From assembly GCA_020850375.1 (NCBI GenBank), contig JADZET010000043.1:1-8354 (forward strand): a stretch of 8,354 nucleotides of DNA, given 5' to 3'. The DNA comes from Phycisphaeraceae bacterium. GTDB taxonomy: Bacteria > Planctomycetota > Phycisphaerae > Phycisphaerales > Phycisphaeraceae. A program made the position numbers and the translations under genes. How positions within the stretch are numbered: the first letter of the stretch is position 1; each line of letters opens with the position of its first letter. This document shows positions 1 through 5,978 of the stretch, piece by piece. The notes under the pieces are model-generated. The model searched no databases and was not told the origin of the DNA. It worked only from the letters and a program-made list of their open reading frames with translations.

Positions 1-368
1 ATCAGGTCGCCGGCGAGGATGGCCATGGCCTCGTTGGTGTGCTTGTGGAGGGTGGGGCGGCCGCGGCGGAGGTCGTCGTCGTCCATGGCGGGCAGGTCGT
101 CGTGGACGAGGCTGAAGCAGTGGATCAGCTCGATGGCGGCCGCGGGGGGCAGAGCCACGGTGGTGTCGCCGCCGAGGGCTTGGCAGCAGCGCCAGACCAG
201 GACGGGGCGCATCCGCTTGCCGCCGCCGAACATGGCGTAGGTGACGGCTTGGCGGAGGTGCTCGGGGAGCGGGCGGGAGGCGAGGTATTGGTTGACATAG
301 GCCTCCACCACCGCGGCGGGGTCGGCTGCGGGAGCATGGGAACAGGGTTCGGCGGAGGTGCTGGTCAT
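1..368 (-). CDS. ispA: Short-chain isoprenyl diphosphate synthase (farnesyl/geranylgeranyl type), N-terminal part
   Basis: This enzyme condenses isopentenyl diphosphate with allylic diphosphates to give C15 or C20 prenyl diphosphates, precursors of undecaprenyl phosphate, quinones and carotenoids. The first 122 codons are present and the gene runs off the left edge, so the second Asp-rich motif is not visible. The frame shows the conserved GGGKRMRP segment (about residues 48-55) and the first aspartate-rich motif [10 protein letters not shown] (90-99), where D90, D91 and D96 would bind Mg-diphosphate. RRGRPT follows directly, as in the family. The four-residue DDxxxxD spacing is that of bacterial short-chain (IspA/CrtE) enzymes. 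The ATG at 368 is the only suitable in-frame start before the conserved core. No purine-rich ribosome site precedes it, because the leader is C-rich on the coding strand. A good promoter lies about 44 bases upstream of the start. Product chain length (FPP or GGPP) cannot be decided from this fragment. Confidence 0.93.
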   Translation of the reverse strand, partial: MTSTSAEPCSHAPAADPAAVVEAYVNQYLASRPLPEHLRQAVTYAMFGGGKRMRPVLVWRCCQALGGDTTVALPPAAAIELIHCFSLVHDDLPAMDDDDLRRGRPTLHKHTNEAMAILAGDL

Positions 369-411
369 GGCGGCTCGGGGAGGCGGACGGGGGGGGGAAG
401 GCCAGTAAGGG

Positions 412-440
412 ATTATAAATGCTGGGGGTAGGGGTCACAA
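412..440 (-). promoter_or_regulatory. Predicted sigma-70-type promoter for the isoprenyl diphosphate synthase gene
   Basis: On the minus strand a TTGTGA -35 box (435-440) is followed after exactly 17 bases by a perfect TATAAT -10 box (412-417). Transcription would start near 405 and leave a leader of about 37 bases. The leader contains a run of nine C (G at 389-397 on the plus strand). This is a prediction from sequence only. Confidence 0.6.
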
Positions 441-463
441 ATAAGGTGGGGTGCCAAAGAACG

Positions 464-498
464 ATGGCCGCTGACGTGGGATCGGGACAAGCGGCCAT
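464..498. repeat. 9-bp perfect inverted repeat with 17-base spacer
   Basis: ATGGCCGCT at 464-472 is the reverse complement of 490-498, with bases 473-489 between. It lies between the PEP-CTERM gene's terminator and the isoprenyl synthase promoter. It has no T tract in either direction, so it is not a standard intrinsic terminator. It could be a backup transcription stop, an operator or chance. Confidence 0.5.
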
Positions 499-504
499 GA
501 GATA

Positions 505-540
505 AAGACAGGCACGCCATACAAAAGCGTGCCTGAGCTT
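505..540 (-). terminator. Intrinsic terminator downstream of the PEP-CTERM gene
   Basis: A 9-bp perfect stem (CAGGCACGC at 509-517 with its complement at 527-535) and a 9-base loop start about 30 bases after the stop codon of the minus-strand gene. Read on the minus strand the second arm is followed by TCTTTATC, a broken T-rich tail. The arrangement fits a rho-independent terminator, although the T tract is imperfect. Confidence 0.6.
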
Positions 541-565
541 GATCAGTTGATGCGGTGGGGTCGAG

Positions 566-1222
566 TTATCCGCGAGCACGCCCGCCGAAGCAGCCGACCG
601 CCAAGAGGGACAGCATTGCGATCGTGCTGGGCTCTGGCGTCACCGTGCTGACCGTCCCTGAATACATTCCCCCGTCCGGGAACGAGACCAGGATCGATCC
701 ACCGGAAATGGCGGAAGGATCAAACGCCATCTGAGGCACGGGGTAGCCGTCGACTTCGACGTCCGGCAGCACGGTAAACATGCTCGCGGAGCCGCCGAAC
801 TCGAGTGTCACGGAGCAATTCCACTGGAATATTCCGGACGGGGGGCAGACCAGCTCCAACGCGTCTCCTCCCATGGAGTCGCCGTCGATCACCTGAGCCT
901 GGTATCCCATGGTCGGCTCTCCTGAGAAATGCCGATCGGCGAAGTCGATGCCGAACCACCCGGTATAAAAGAGCGGATCCCACATGCCAATGTTCGGCTT
1001 GAGTCCCAGCGTTTTGAGTTCGAAGTACCCCGTGAAGGGCGTGCCCGGCCCCTCTTTATTCAGTATCCCATATTCATCCAGCGGCCAGATGACGCCCGAG
1101 ATGTCGTACCGCTGAATGTAGTCAGCGGAAAGCGATTCACCGGTGCCATACTCGATGATCGATGCCTGAGCCACCGTCGCGCTCAGCAGCATGGCCAGAC
1201 AAGCTGCTCCCATTCGTTTCAT
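566..1222 (-). CDS. Secreted protein with PEP-CTERM sorting signal
   Basis: This 218-residue protein is probably exported by Sec and then processed by an exosortase. The N-terminus is a short signal peptide: MKRM, a hydrophobic stretch, and a likely cleavage after AQA at residue 20. The C-terminus carries the PEP-CTERM tripartite signal: P-E-P at 196-198, a hydrophobic helix (about 200-212) and a short arginine-containing tail ending GRARG. The middle is rich in aromatic residues, Gly and Asp, has two cysteines (in VCPPSG and WNC), and resembles no catalytic family I can name. Such proteins are usually surface or extracellular-matrix proteins. The ATG at 1222 is preferred over the ATG three codons later because AGGA lies about 9 bases before it. 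The gene has its own predicted promoter and terminator, so it is probably monocistronic, and its base composition is less GC-rich than murG or ftsW. The exosortase itself is not in the window. Confidence 0.88.
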   Translation of the reverse strand: MKRMGAACLAMLLSATVAQASIIEYGTGESLSADYIQRYDISGVIWPLDEYGILNKEGPGTPFTGYFELKTLGLKPNIGMWDPLFYTGWFGIDFADRHFSGEPTMGYQAQVIDGDSMGGDALELVCPPSGIFQWNCSVTLEFGGSASMFTVLPDVEVDGYPVPQMAFDPSAISGGSILVSFPDGGMYSGTVSTVTPEPSTIAMLSLLAVGCFGGRARG

Positions 1223-1313
1223 AATGCGATCCTATTTGTTCGCCCCACGAGCCATCCAACCCACGAGACAGATGAAAGCAAGACCACAAAATGTCACTTA
1301 CTGCGTATATAAA

Positions 1314-1341
1314 ACTATAATATCTGTTTATATTCTGTCGA
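1314..1341 (-). promoter_or_regulatory. Predicted promoter of the PEP-CTERM gene
   Basis: On the minus strand TCGACA (1336-1341, five of six to consensus) is followed after 16 bases by TATAGT (1314-1319, five of six). It sits in a notably AT-rich patch (about 1295-1340) within otherwise GC-rich DNA. The start of transcription would be near 1307, giving a leader of about 85 bases. The rest of the 214-bp gap between this gene and murG shows no other clear signal. Confidence 0.5.
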
Positions 1342-1436
1342 GAGCGATCGCCTCGGGATTTTTCTGTAAACCCAGATAATTCTCCGACCGGGCGATAAGG
1401 ACGGGGTAAGGCGGGTGATTTACTGGAGAGAGCCGG

Positions 1437-2660
1437 TCAGGTGGTCGGGCGGGCGGCGGTGCCGGCGACGGCCTGGGCGATCCATTGGGCGATAACGGCG
1501 GCGCCGTCGGTCGGCGGGTGCTGGGTCATGGCGTCGGTCATGGTCTTGCGCCAGACGCCGTTGGAGAGCAGGGAGATCAGGGGGCCGGCGATCTGTTGGG
1601 CGTTGTCGGCGGGGTCGACGAGGTCGCGGTAGATCACCGCGCCGCCGAGGTCGGCCAGGGGTTGAGCGTTGAGGCGCTGGTGCTCGTCCTTGTGGAAGGG
1701 GTAAGGAAGGAAGACGGTCGGGGTGGCGTTGGCCCAGGCCTCGGCGACGCTCGAGGCGCCGGCGCGGCTGATGGCCAGGTCGGCGGCGGACCAGGCGAGG
1801 TCCATGCGGTCGCAGAAGGGGACGACGCGGGCCTGGAGGCCGGCCTGGGTGTAGGCGGCATGGACGGTGGCGACATCGTCGGCGCCGGCGGCGTGGAAGA
1901 TCTGCCAGGCCTTGGGGGCGTCGTCGAACTTGCCGGTGAAGTCGTTGATGCCGATGGTGGCACGCTGCGGAGCGGCTTGGCCGGTCAGGACGGACTGGAC
2001 TTCGGGGGTGGCGGCGAGCTGGGCGAGCAGGCGGTTGAGCGTGCCGGCGCCTTGGCTGCCGCCGAAGACGGCGAGCACGGGACGATCGGGGTCGAGGCCG
2101 AGCTGGCGTTTGGCTTGGGCGCGGTCATCGGGGCCGATGGCGGCGCGGCGGAGGGGGGCGTCGATGGTGCGGGCGTTGGGCCAGTCGGCGACGGGGTAGG
2201 CGGTGAAGATCTGGCCGGCTTTGCGGGCCATCAGGCGATTGGCCTTGCCGGGGACAGCGTCGAGGGAGACCAGGGCGTTGGGAATGTTCAAGGACTGCGC
2301 GGCGGCGAGGGCAGGGGCGGAGACGAAGCCGCCGGTGGCGACGACGCAGTTGACCTGGTAGCGGGCGAGGACAGTCTTGACGGCGCTGACGCTCTGTCGC
2401 CAGGCGGAGTACCAGGCGGGCCATTGCCAGGGTTTAGGGGTGAAGGGCTGGGCGGGGATGGACGTGGCGGCGAGGTGGTGGGTGGCGACGATCTGGGCGT
2501 CGACGGGGCGCTGCGAGATGATCAGGTGGGGGGTGAAGGCCACGGACATCTCGCGCAGGCGTTCGATGACGGCGAGGTTGGGGAAGATGTGGCCTCCGGA
2601 GCCGCCGCCAGCGAAGACGATGGTGCAGCGAGCGGCGCGGGAGGTGAAGGGGGTGGTCAT
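1437..2660 (-). CDS. murG: UDP-GlcNAc:undecaprenyl-PP-MurNAc-pentapeptide GlcNAc transferase MurG (divergent)
   Basis: MurG adds GlcNAc from UDP-GlcNAc to lipid I, making lipid II at the inner face of the membrane. This 407-residue protein has the GT-B layout. The N-terminal glycine-rich loop GGGSGGH (18-24) is followed by FPNLAV. A second glycine motif with VSAP lies at 110-116, and the linker GGSQGAGTLN at 200-209. The C-terminal nucleotide-sugar site has SRAGASSVAE (298-307) and HQRLN (327-331). These keep the Ser, Asn, Arg, Glu, Gln and Asn equivalents of E. coli S191, N198, R260, E268, Q288 and N291. The normally strict HEQN motif is replaced by V-S-L-D (131-134), while the following Asn (141) is kept. 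About 25 extra residues seem to lie around 225-255, and the protein is longer than the usual 350-370 residues. The ATG at 2660 lies 4 bases after the ftsW stop without a visible ribosome site, suggesting translational coupling. Assignment to MurG rests on motif order and the ftsW neighbour. Confidence 0.9.
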   Translation of the reverse strand: MTTPFTSRAARCTIVFAGGGSGGHIFPNLAVIERLREMSVAFTPHLIISQRPVDAQIVATHHLAATSIPAQPFTPKPWQWPAWYSAWRQSVSAVKTVLARYQVNCVVATGGFVSAPALAAAQSLNIPNALVSLDAVPGKANRLMARKAGQIFTAYPVADWPNARTIDAPLRRAAIGPDDRAQAKRQLGLDPDRPVLAVFGGSQGAGTLNRLLAQLAATPEVQSVLTGQAAPQRATIGINDFTGKFDDAPKAWQIFHAAGADDVATVHAAYTQAGLQARVVPFCDRMDLAWSAADLAISRAGASSVAEAWANATPTVFLPYPFHKDEHQRLNAQPLADLGGAVIYRDLVDPADNAQQIAGPLISLLSNGVWRKTMTDAMTQHPPTDGAAVIAQWIAQAVAGTAARPTT

Positions 2661-2664
2661 GGCG

Positions 2665-3837
2665 TCAGGCGAGTTGGGGCGCGGCGGCGAGGGGGGTGGT
2701 CATAGGGACAGCGTCGAGTTCGACCTCGGTCAGGGGCGGGTCGAGCGAGGCCAGGACGCCCAAGGCGGCGGCGGTGAGGATCCAGCCGGTGCCGCCGGCG
2801 CTCAGCAGCGGCAGCGCGATGCCCTTGGTGGGCAGGACGACGGTGACGACGCCCAGGTTCATCAGGGCCTGCAGGCCGACCATCAGGGTGATGCCCAGAG
2901 CCAGGAGGCGTGCGGCAGGGCTGTTATTACGCAGGGCGATGCCCCAGCCGGCCCAGACGACGGCGAGGAAGGCGGCAATGACCAGGCAGGCGCCGGCCAA
3001 TCCGAGCTCCTCACAGATGATGGCGAAGAGGAAGTCGGAGGTGTCGGCGGGGAGGTAGCCGTACTTCTGGATGCCGTTGCCCAGGCCCGAGCCGATCAAG
3101 CCGCCCTGGGCGATGGCGACGAGGGACTGGATGGCCTGGTAGCCCGAGCCCTGGGGGTCGTCCCAGGGGTGGAGGAAGGAGGCGAGGCGCTGCATGCGAT
3201 AGGGGCTGTGGAGGATGGCGGCGCCTAAACCGACGACGGCGGGGGGGAGGAACATGCCCAGGTGCCAGAGGCGGGCGCCGGCGGCGATGAGCAGGCAGAC
3301 GCAGACCATGCCGATCAGGACGGCGGTGCCGAGGTCCTCGACGATGACAATGCCGCAGGCGACGGCGACAAGGGCCAGGGGGAACAGGAGGCCATGGAAG
3401 AAGTGGTGCAGGACGGCCTGGCGGCGGCCGCACCAGACGGCCAGGGCGGCGATGGCGAACCACTTGACGAGCTCGGAGGGCTGGAAGGTCAGGCCCCAGG
3501 ATCGCGGCCCGAGGCTCAGCCAGCGGCGGGCGCCGTTGATGGTCAGGCCGACGCCCGGGAGCATGGCGACGATGACCAGAATCAGGGCAAAGCCCAGGCC
3601 GAACCAGACGGGGTTGGCCAGGCCGCGCACGGCCAGGAGGCGATGGGTGTTCAGGCGGCTGACGAGGAGCATGACCAGCACGGCGGCGAGGGCGTGGAGC
3701 ATGTACCGGCTGGTGAAGAGGGTCCAGGGGGTGAGCGACTTGCCGTCGACGCTCATGGAGGCGGAGTGGACCATCAGGACGGCCAGGCCCAGGAGGGCCA
3801 TGGCGGCGAGCTGGACGATGTGGGCGCGGCGGATCAC
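2665..3837 (-). CDS. ftsW: Lipid II-polymerising SEDS glycosyltransferase FtsW
   Basis: This 390-residue polytopic membrane protein belongs to the SEDS family (FtsW/RodA/SpoVE), which polymerises lipid II into glycan strands together with a class B PBP. Visible signatures are NGARRW (101-106), FQPSELVKW (118-126), PYR (212-214), HPWDDPQGSGYQ (223-234), YLPADTSDFLFA with the presumed catalytic Asp at 268, EELG (277-280), and NLGVVTVVLPTKGIALPL (327-344). The usual ISYGGSS end motif is LSAGGTG here. Hydrophobic segments run through most of the length, and the last 25 residues look cytoplasmic. FtsW is preferred over RodA because murG follows after 4 bases, as in dcw clusters. The start is GTG at 3837. 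No strong ribosome site is visible, and the frame stays open upstream to a stop at 3922, so a longer N-terminus from a rare start cannot be excluded. The neighbouring divergent gene marks the 5' end of the unit. Confidence 0.92.
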   Translation of the reverse strand: MIRRAHIVQLAAMALLGLAVLMVHSASMSVDGKSLTPWTLFTSRYMLHALAAVLVMLLVSRLNTHRLLAVRGLANPVWFGLGFALILVIVAMLPGVGLTINGARRWLSLGPRSWGLTFQPSELVKWFAIAALAVWCGRRQAVLHHFFHGLLFPLALVAVACGIVIVEDLGTAVLIGMVCVCLLIAAGARLWHLGMFLPPAVVGLGAAILHSPYRMQRLASFLHPWDDPQGSGYQAIQSLVAIAQGGLIGSGLGNGIQKYGYLPADTSDFLFAIICEELGLAGACLVIAAFLAVVWAGWGIALRNNSPAARLLALGITLMVGLQALMNLGVVTVVLPTKGIALPLLSAGGTGWILTAAALGVLASLDPPLTEVELDAVPMTTPLAAAPQLA

Positions 3838-3959
3838 CGTGGAGTTATCGGTCAGGCTGAACGCTCGGGTGCAATGAGGCGGGACGGGGATGGGTAGGGG
3901 CAGGGGACGGGCTGCTAGACTCTACGGCGTCGGGTGCGGGCCAGGGGTAGTGCTGATCT

Positions 3960-5252
3960 ATGAAGACATTGCTGACGCACGGTCGGGTTCAGGGGAATCT
4001 GCTGCTGGTCAAGCTGGTGGCGGGGGCGATGGGAGCGCCGTTGATCGGCGGGGCGCGGGCGATGGTCGAGCGTGAGGCGGGGATCTCGCGTGCGACGCTG
4101 GGGTGGTGGGTGTTTGCGCTGGGGCTAGTGGGTTCGGCAGCGGGGCTGGTGCTGCCGGCGCTGCTGGTGAACCTGCGGCGGACGACGGCGGGGAGGATCG
4201 GGACGGTGCTTCTGGCGGTCAGTTGCGCGCTGCTGGCGATCTTCCGGCCGGAGCCTGGGTGGGTGCTGGCGGGACTGGGCGCGGCCTGGCTGATCAACGG
4301 GGCGAGCGGGCCGCTGATCGCGACGGCCAACGGGGTCTTCGCGGACATCTGGTCGCACGCGCCGCGGACGGGGGTGATCCTGCTGCACGCGGTCAACGCG
4401 GGGGGGAAGGTGCTGGCGCCGCTGGCGTTGCTGGCGTTCTCGGGGGACCTGCGGCTGACGGCGATGGTCTTCACGGCGGTGATGGGGCTGCTGGCGGTCG
4501 AGGGTTGGTTCTGGCCGCGGGCGAGCGTCGAGGCGGTGGCGGCGGTTGAGAAACAGCACGACCACGGGCGGAAGAGCCACTGGCCGACGCGGGCGCTGGT
4601 GTGGGTGATCGCGGTGCAGTTCATGCTCATCAGCGGGTCGGAGGCGGGGGTGGTGAGCATCCTCGGGCCGATGGTGCAGCAACTGCGGCCGTCGCCGATC
4701 GAGGGGCTGACGGGGGGGCAGTGGGCGCGGTGGATGATCGTGGCGCACCTGATGGGGATCTTCGTGGGGCGGATCGTGCTGACGCTGGCGTCGGGGCGGC
4801 TGAGCGAGCGATGGATCATCGGGCTGTGCCTGGCGACGGGTCTGGCGGCGCTGCCGGCGGTGATGGCGGAGTCGGTGTGGGTGTATGGGGTGAGCCTGTT
4901 CGTGCTGGGGTGGGCGTTCAGCGCGACGTGGCCGGCGTTCTATGCCCTGGGCGCGCGGGCGTTCCCGTCGGAGAAGACATTCCTGTCGCTGTCGGCGGCG
5001 TTCTTCTCGTTCGTGGGGGCGTCGGGGGGGGTGGCGATGTCGAGCGTGATCGGGAACACGGACGCTCGGCTGCCCTGGGCGGTGGTGGCGTCGACGGGGG
5101 TGCTGGCCTTGTTTGCGTGGTTCCTGTGGGGCACGCGTTCGGGCCGAGCGCTCGGCCGGGAGGAACCATGCTCATCCGGGGGGCGTGGCGGCGGGGCGAC
5201 AGGGGGTGTTGCGTGGACGCCACAGGCGGCTGAATCGGCGCAGAAGGGCTGA
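3960..5252 (+). CDS. Major facilitator superfamily (MFS) transporter, substrate unknown
   Basis: This 430-residue integral membrane protein has about 12 hydrophobic segments in two halves, joined by a hydrophilic central loop (about residues 190-212, with KQHDHGRKSHWP). This is the standard MFS architecture. The loop motif normally seen between helices 2 and 3 (GxLaDRxGrk) is degenerate here (VNLRRTTAGRIG), and a related GRLSERW occurs in the second half. Acidic and polar residues in helices (for example SGSEAG) suggest solute:proton symport or sugar-type transport, but I cannot name a substrate. The last 40 or so residues after FLWGTRSGR are Gly/Ala/Ser-rich and look like a disordered cytoplasmic tail. 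The ATG at 3960 is preceded by CAGGGG about 10 bases upstream, a fair ribosome site. The gene is divergent from ftsW across a 122-bp GC-rich gap in which I see no convincing promoter for either gene. A run of eight G lies within the coding sequence (5024-5031). Confidence 0.85.
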   Translation: MKTLLTHGRVQGNLLLVKLVAGAMGAPLIGGARAMVEREAGISRATLGWWVFALGLVGSAAGLVLPALLVNLRRTTAGRIGTVLLAVSCALLAIFRPEPGWVLAGLGAAWLINGASGPLIATANGVFADIWSHAPRTGVILLHAVNAGGKVLAPLALLAFSGDLRLTAMVFTAVMGLLAVEGWFWPRASVEAVAAVEKQHDHGRKSHWPTRALVWVIAVQFMLISGSEAGVVSILGPMVQQLRPSPIEGLTGGQWARWMIVAHLMGIFVGRIVLTLASGRLSERWIIGLCLATGLAALPAVMAESVWVYGVSLFVLGWAFSATWPAFYALGARAFPSEKTFLSLSAAFFSFVGASGGVAMSSVIGNTDARLPWAVVASTGVLALFAWFLWGTRSGRALGREEPCSSGGRGGGATGGVAWTPQAAESAQKG

Positions 5253-5269
5253 GCGGCGGGAATCCGTCA

Positions 5270-5298
5270 TTGAATTGCAAGGCTAGTTCTGGTATGGT
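5270..5298 (+). promoter_or_regulatory. Predicted extended -10 promoter for the coiled-coil protein gene
   Basis: TTGAAT (5270-5275) and TATGGT (5293-5298) are separated by 17 bases, and TGG directly before the -10 box provides an extended -10 TG element. The promoter begins 17 bases after the transporter stop codon. The predicted start near 5305 gives a leader of about 105 bases before the ATG at 5411. Confidence 0.55.
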
Positions 5299-5410
5299 CT
5301 TAAAAGACATGGACCGATTCGATCCCATCCCCCTGCCGTGTGGCAAGGCCCTTGTGATAGCATGGGCGTCTGGCGAAGAAAGTCCTCGCCCGGCAAGGGA
5401 GAAGACGACC

Positions 5411-5719
5411 ATGGATGAAGCGACCTTCCAGTCGAAGCTTGCCGAGCTGATGGGCGAGATCTCCGCCCTGCCGATGTCGCAGCGCCAGAAGCTGGCGGAG
5501 ATGGCCCAGCAGACGCAGGATCGGCACGCCAAACTGCGCAAGACCGTCAACGACCTGCAGGAGAGCCTGGACTACCTGCGGCTGTCGATCAAGTACCTGG
5601 TATTCGACCTCGAGGCGACGCGGCGGGAGAACGCCTGCCTGCGGAAGATGCTCCAGGAACGGCACACCGACGGCGAGAACGAGGGCGACGAGCCGTTCAA
5701 CCAGGACGACATGGCCTGA
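5411..5719 (+). CDS. Small coiled-coil protein of unknown function
   Basis: I do not recognise a characterised family. The product is 102 residues, rich in Leu, Glu, Gln, Lys and Arg, and predicted almost wholly helical. Residues 1-45 hold a helix of the form SKLAELMGEI...QRQKLAEMAQQ. Residues 40-85 form a second amphipathic helix with the distinctive run SLDYLRLSIKYLVFDLEA followed by TRRENACLRKML. The tail (86-102) is acidic and disordered. There are no membrane segments, no signal peptide and a single Cys. The start is placed at the ATG at 5411, not at ATG codons further upstream in the same frame (from 5270). It is preceded by AAGGGAG with a 9-base spacing, and the predicted promoter lies over or just before the upstream part. 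It is transcribed alone, between its own promoter and a strong terminator. The overall pattern recalls small proteins conserved in planctomycetes, but that is an unchecked impression. A role as a scaffold or adaptor is a guess. Confidence 0.8.
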   Translation: MDEATFQSKLAELMGEISALPMSQRQKLAEMAQQTQDRHAKLRKTVNDLQESLDYLRLSIKYLVFDLEATRRENACLRKMLQERHTDGENEGDEPFNQDDMA

Positions 5720-5794
5720 GCATCGCTCGCGACACTGAGCTTTACGGCCGGTCCTCCCACCGGCCTGACTCCTCCGAATCATGGTGACCAACCC

Positions 5795-5832
5795 ACATGA
5801 CAGACGGCCGAAAGGCCGTCTGTTGTGTTTTT
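5795..5832 (+). terminator. Strong intrinsic terminator after the coiled-coil protein gene
   Basis: A 10-bp perfect stem ACAGACGGCC (5800-5809) with GAAA tetraloop (5810-5813) and complement at 5814-5823 can be extended to about 15 bp with two G-U pairs. It is followed by GTTTTT (5827-5832). It works only on the plus strand, since no T tract follows on the minus strand. It insulates the downstream clpP, which therefore needs its own promoter. A weaker GGCCGGT hairpin at 5746-5765 precedes it but has no T tract. Confidence 0.88.
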
Positions 5833-5907
5833 GAGGAGAGATGATCGGGGATCAGAGGGTGGGGATTGAAGATGGGGGGGCCAAAGCGCCGAGTGGACTG
5901 GCGGGGG

Positions 5908-5936
5908 TTGGTGGCGCGGCGGGCGATGGCTATGAT
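5908..5936 (+). promoter_or_regulatory. Possible promoter for clpP
   Basis: TATGAT (5931-5936, five of six to the -10 consensus) lies 17 bases after a poor -35 match TTGGTG (5908-5913). The predicted transcript would begin near 5943 and give a leader of about 36 bases before the ATG at 5979. A promoter is required here because a strong terminator ends at 5832. No heat-shock operator such as CIRCE or a CtsR box is visible. Confidence 0.4.
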
Positions 5937-5978
5937 TTGGGCCGCGTTGGAGTTGAATCACCCTTGCACGAGGTTTTG

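Noticed and set aside
39..431. A 130-codon plus-strand frame at the left edge
   Set aside because: It is antisense to the isoprenyl diphosphate synthase with its FARM motif, and has Gly/Ala-rich composition.
1386..1438. GACCGG and CCGGTC repeat after murG as a terminator
   Set aside because: The arms are 6 bp with more than 40 bases between and no T tract on the minus strand.
1485..2705. A 406-codon open frame on the plus strand across murG
   Set aside because: It is Gly/Asp/Val-rich with no recognisable family, exactly antisense to a clear MurG, and is the expected by-product of GC-rich codon use.
2377..3897. Long plus-strand frames across ftsW (2377-3228, 3215-3877, 3262-3897)
   Set aside because: They are low-complexity Ala/Gly/Arg-rich translations antisense to FtsW, without ribosome sites or motifs.
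3838..3959. Promoter (TTGCAC ... GATAAC) giving a leaderless ftsW transcript
   Set aside because: The spacing is 19 bases and both boxes are poor, so it cannot be told from background in this gap.
3989..4819. Minus-strand frames across the MFS transporter
   Set aside because: They are Ser/Pro/Thr/Arg-rich shadows of a membrane protein with clear hydrophobic segments on the plus strand.
5270..5410. Upstream extension of the coiled-coil protein from the ATG at 5270
   Set aside because: That ATG lies within the predicted -35 box and the added residues are not helical like the core. AAGGGAG before 5411 supports the shorter form.
5841..5978. N-terminal extension of ClpP from the ATG at 5841
   Set aside because: It starts 9 bases after a strong terminator, would be upstream of the only promoter candidate, and the 46 added residues are unlike any ClpP. 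The start at 5979 has a proper ribosome site.
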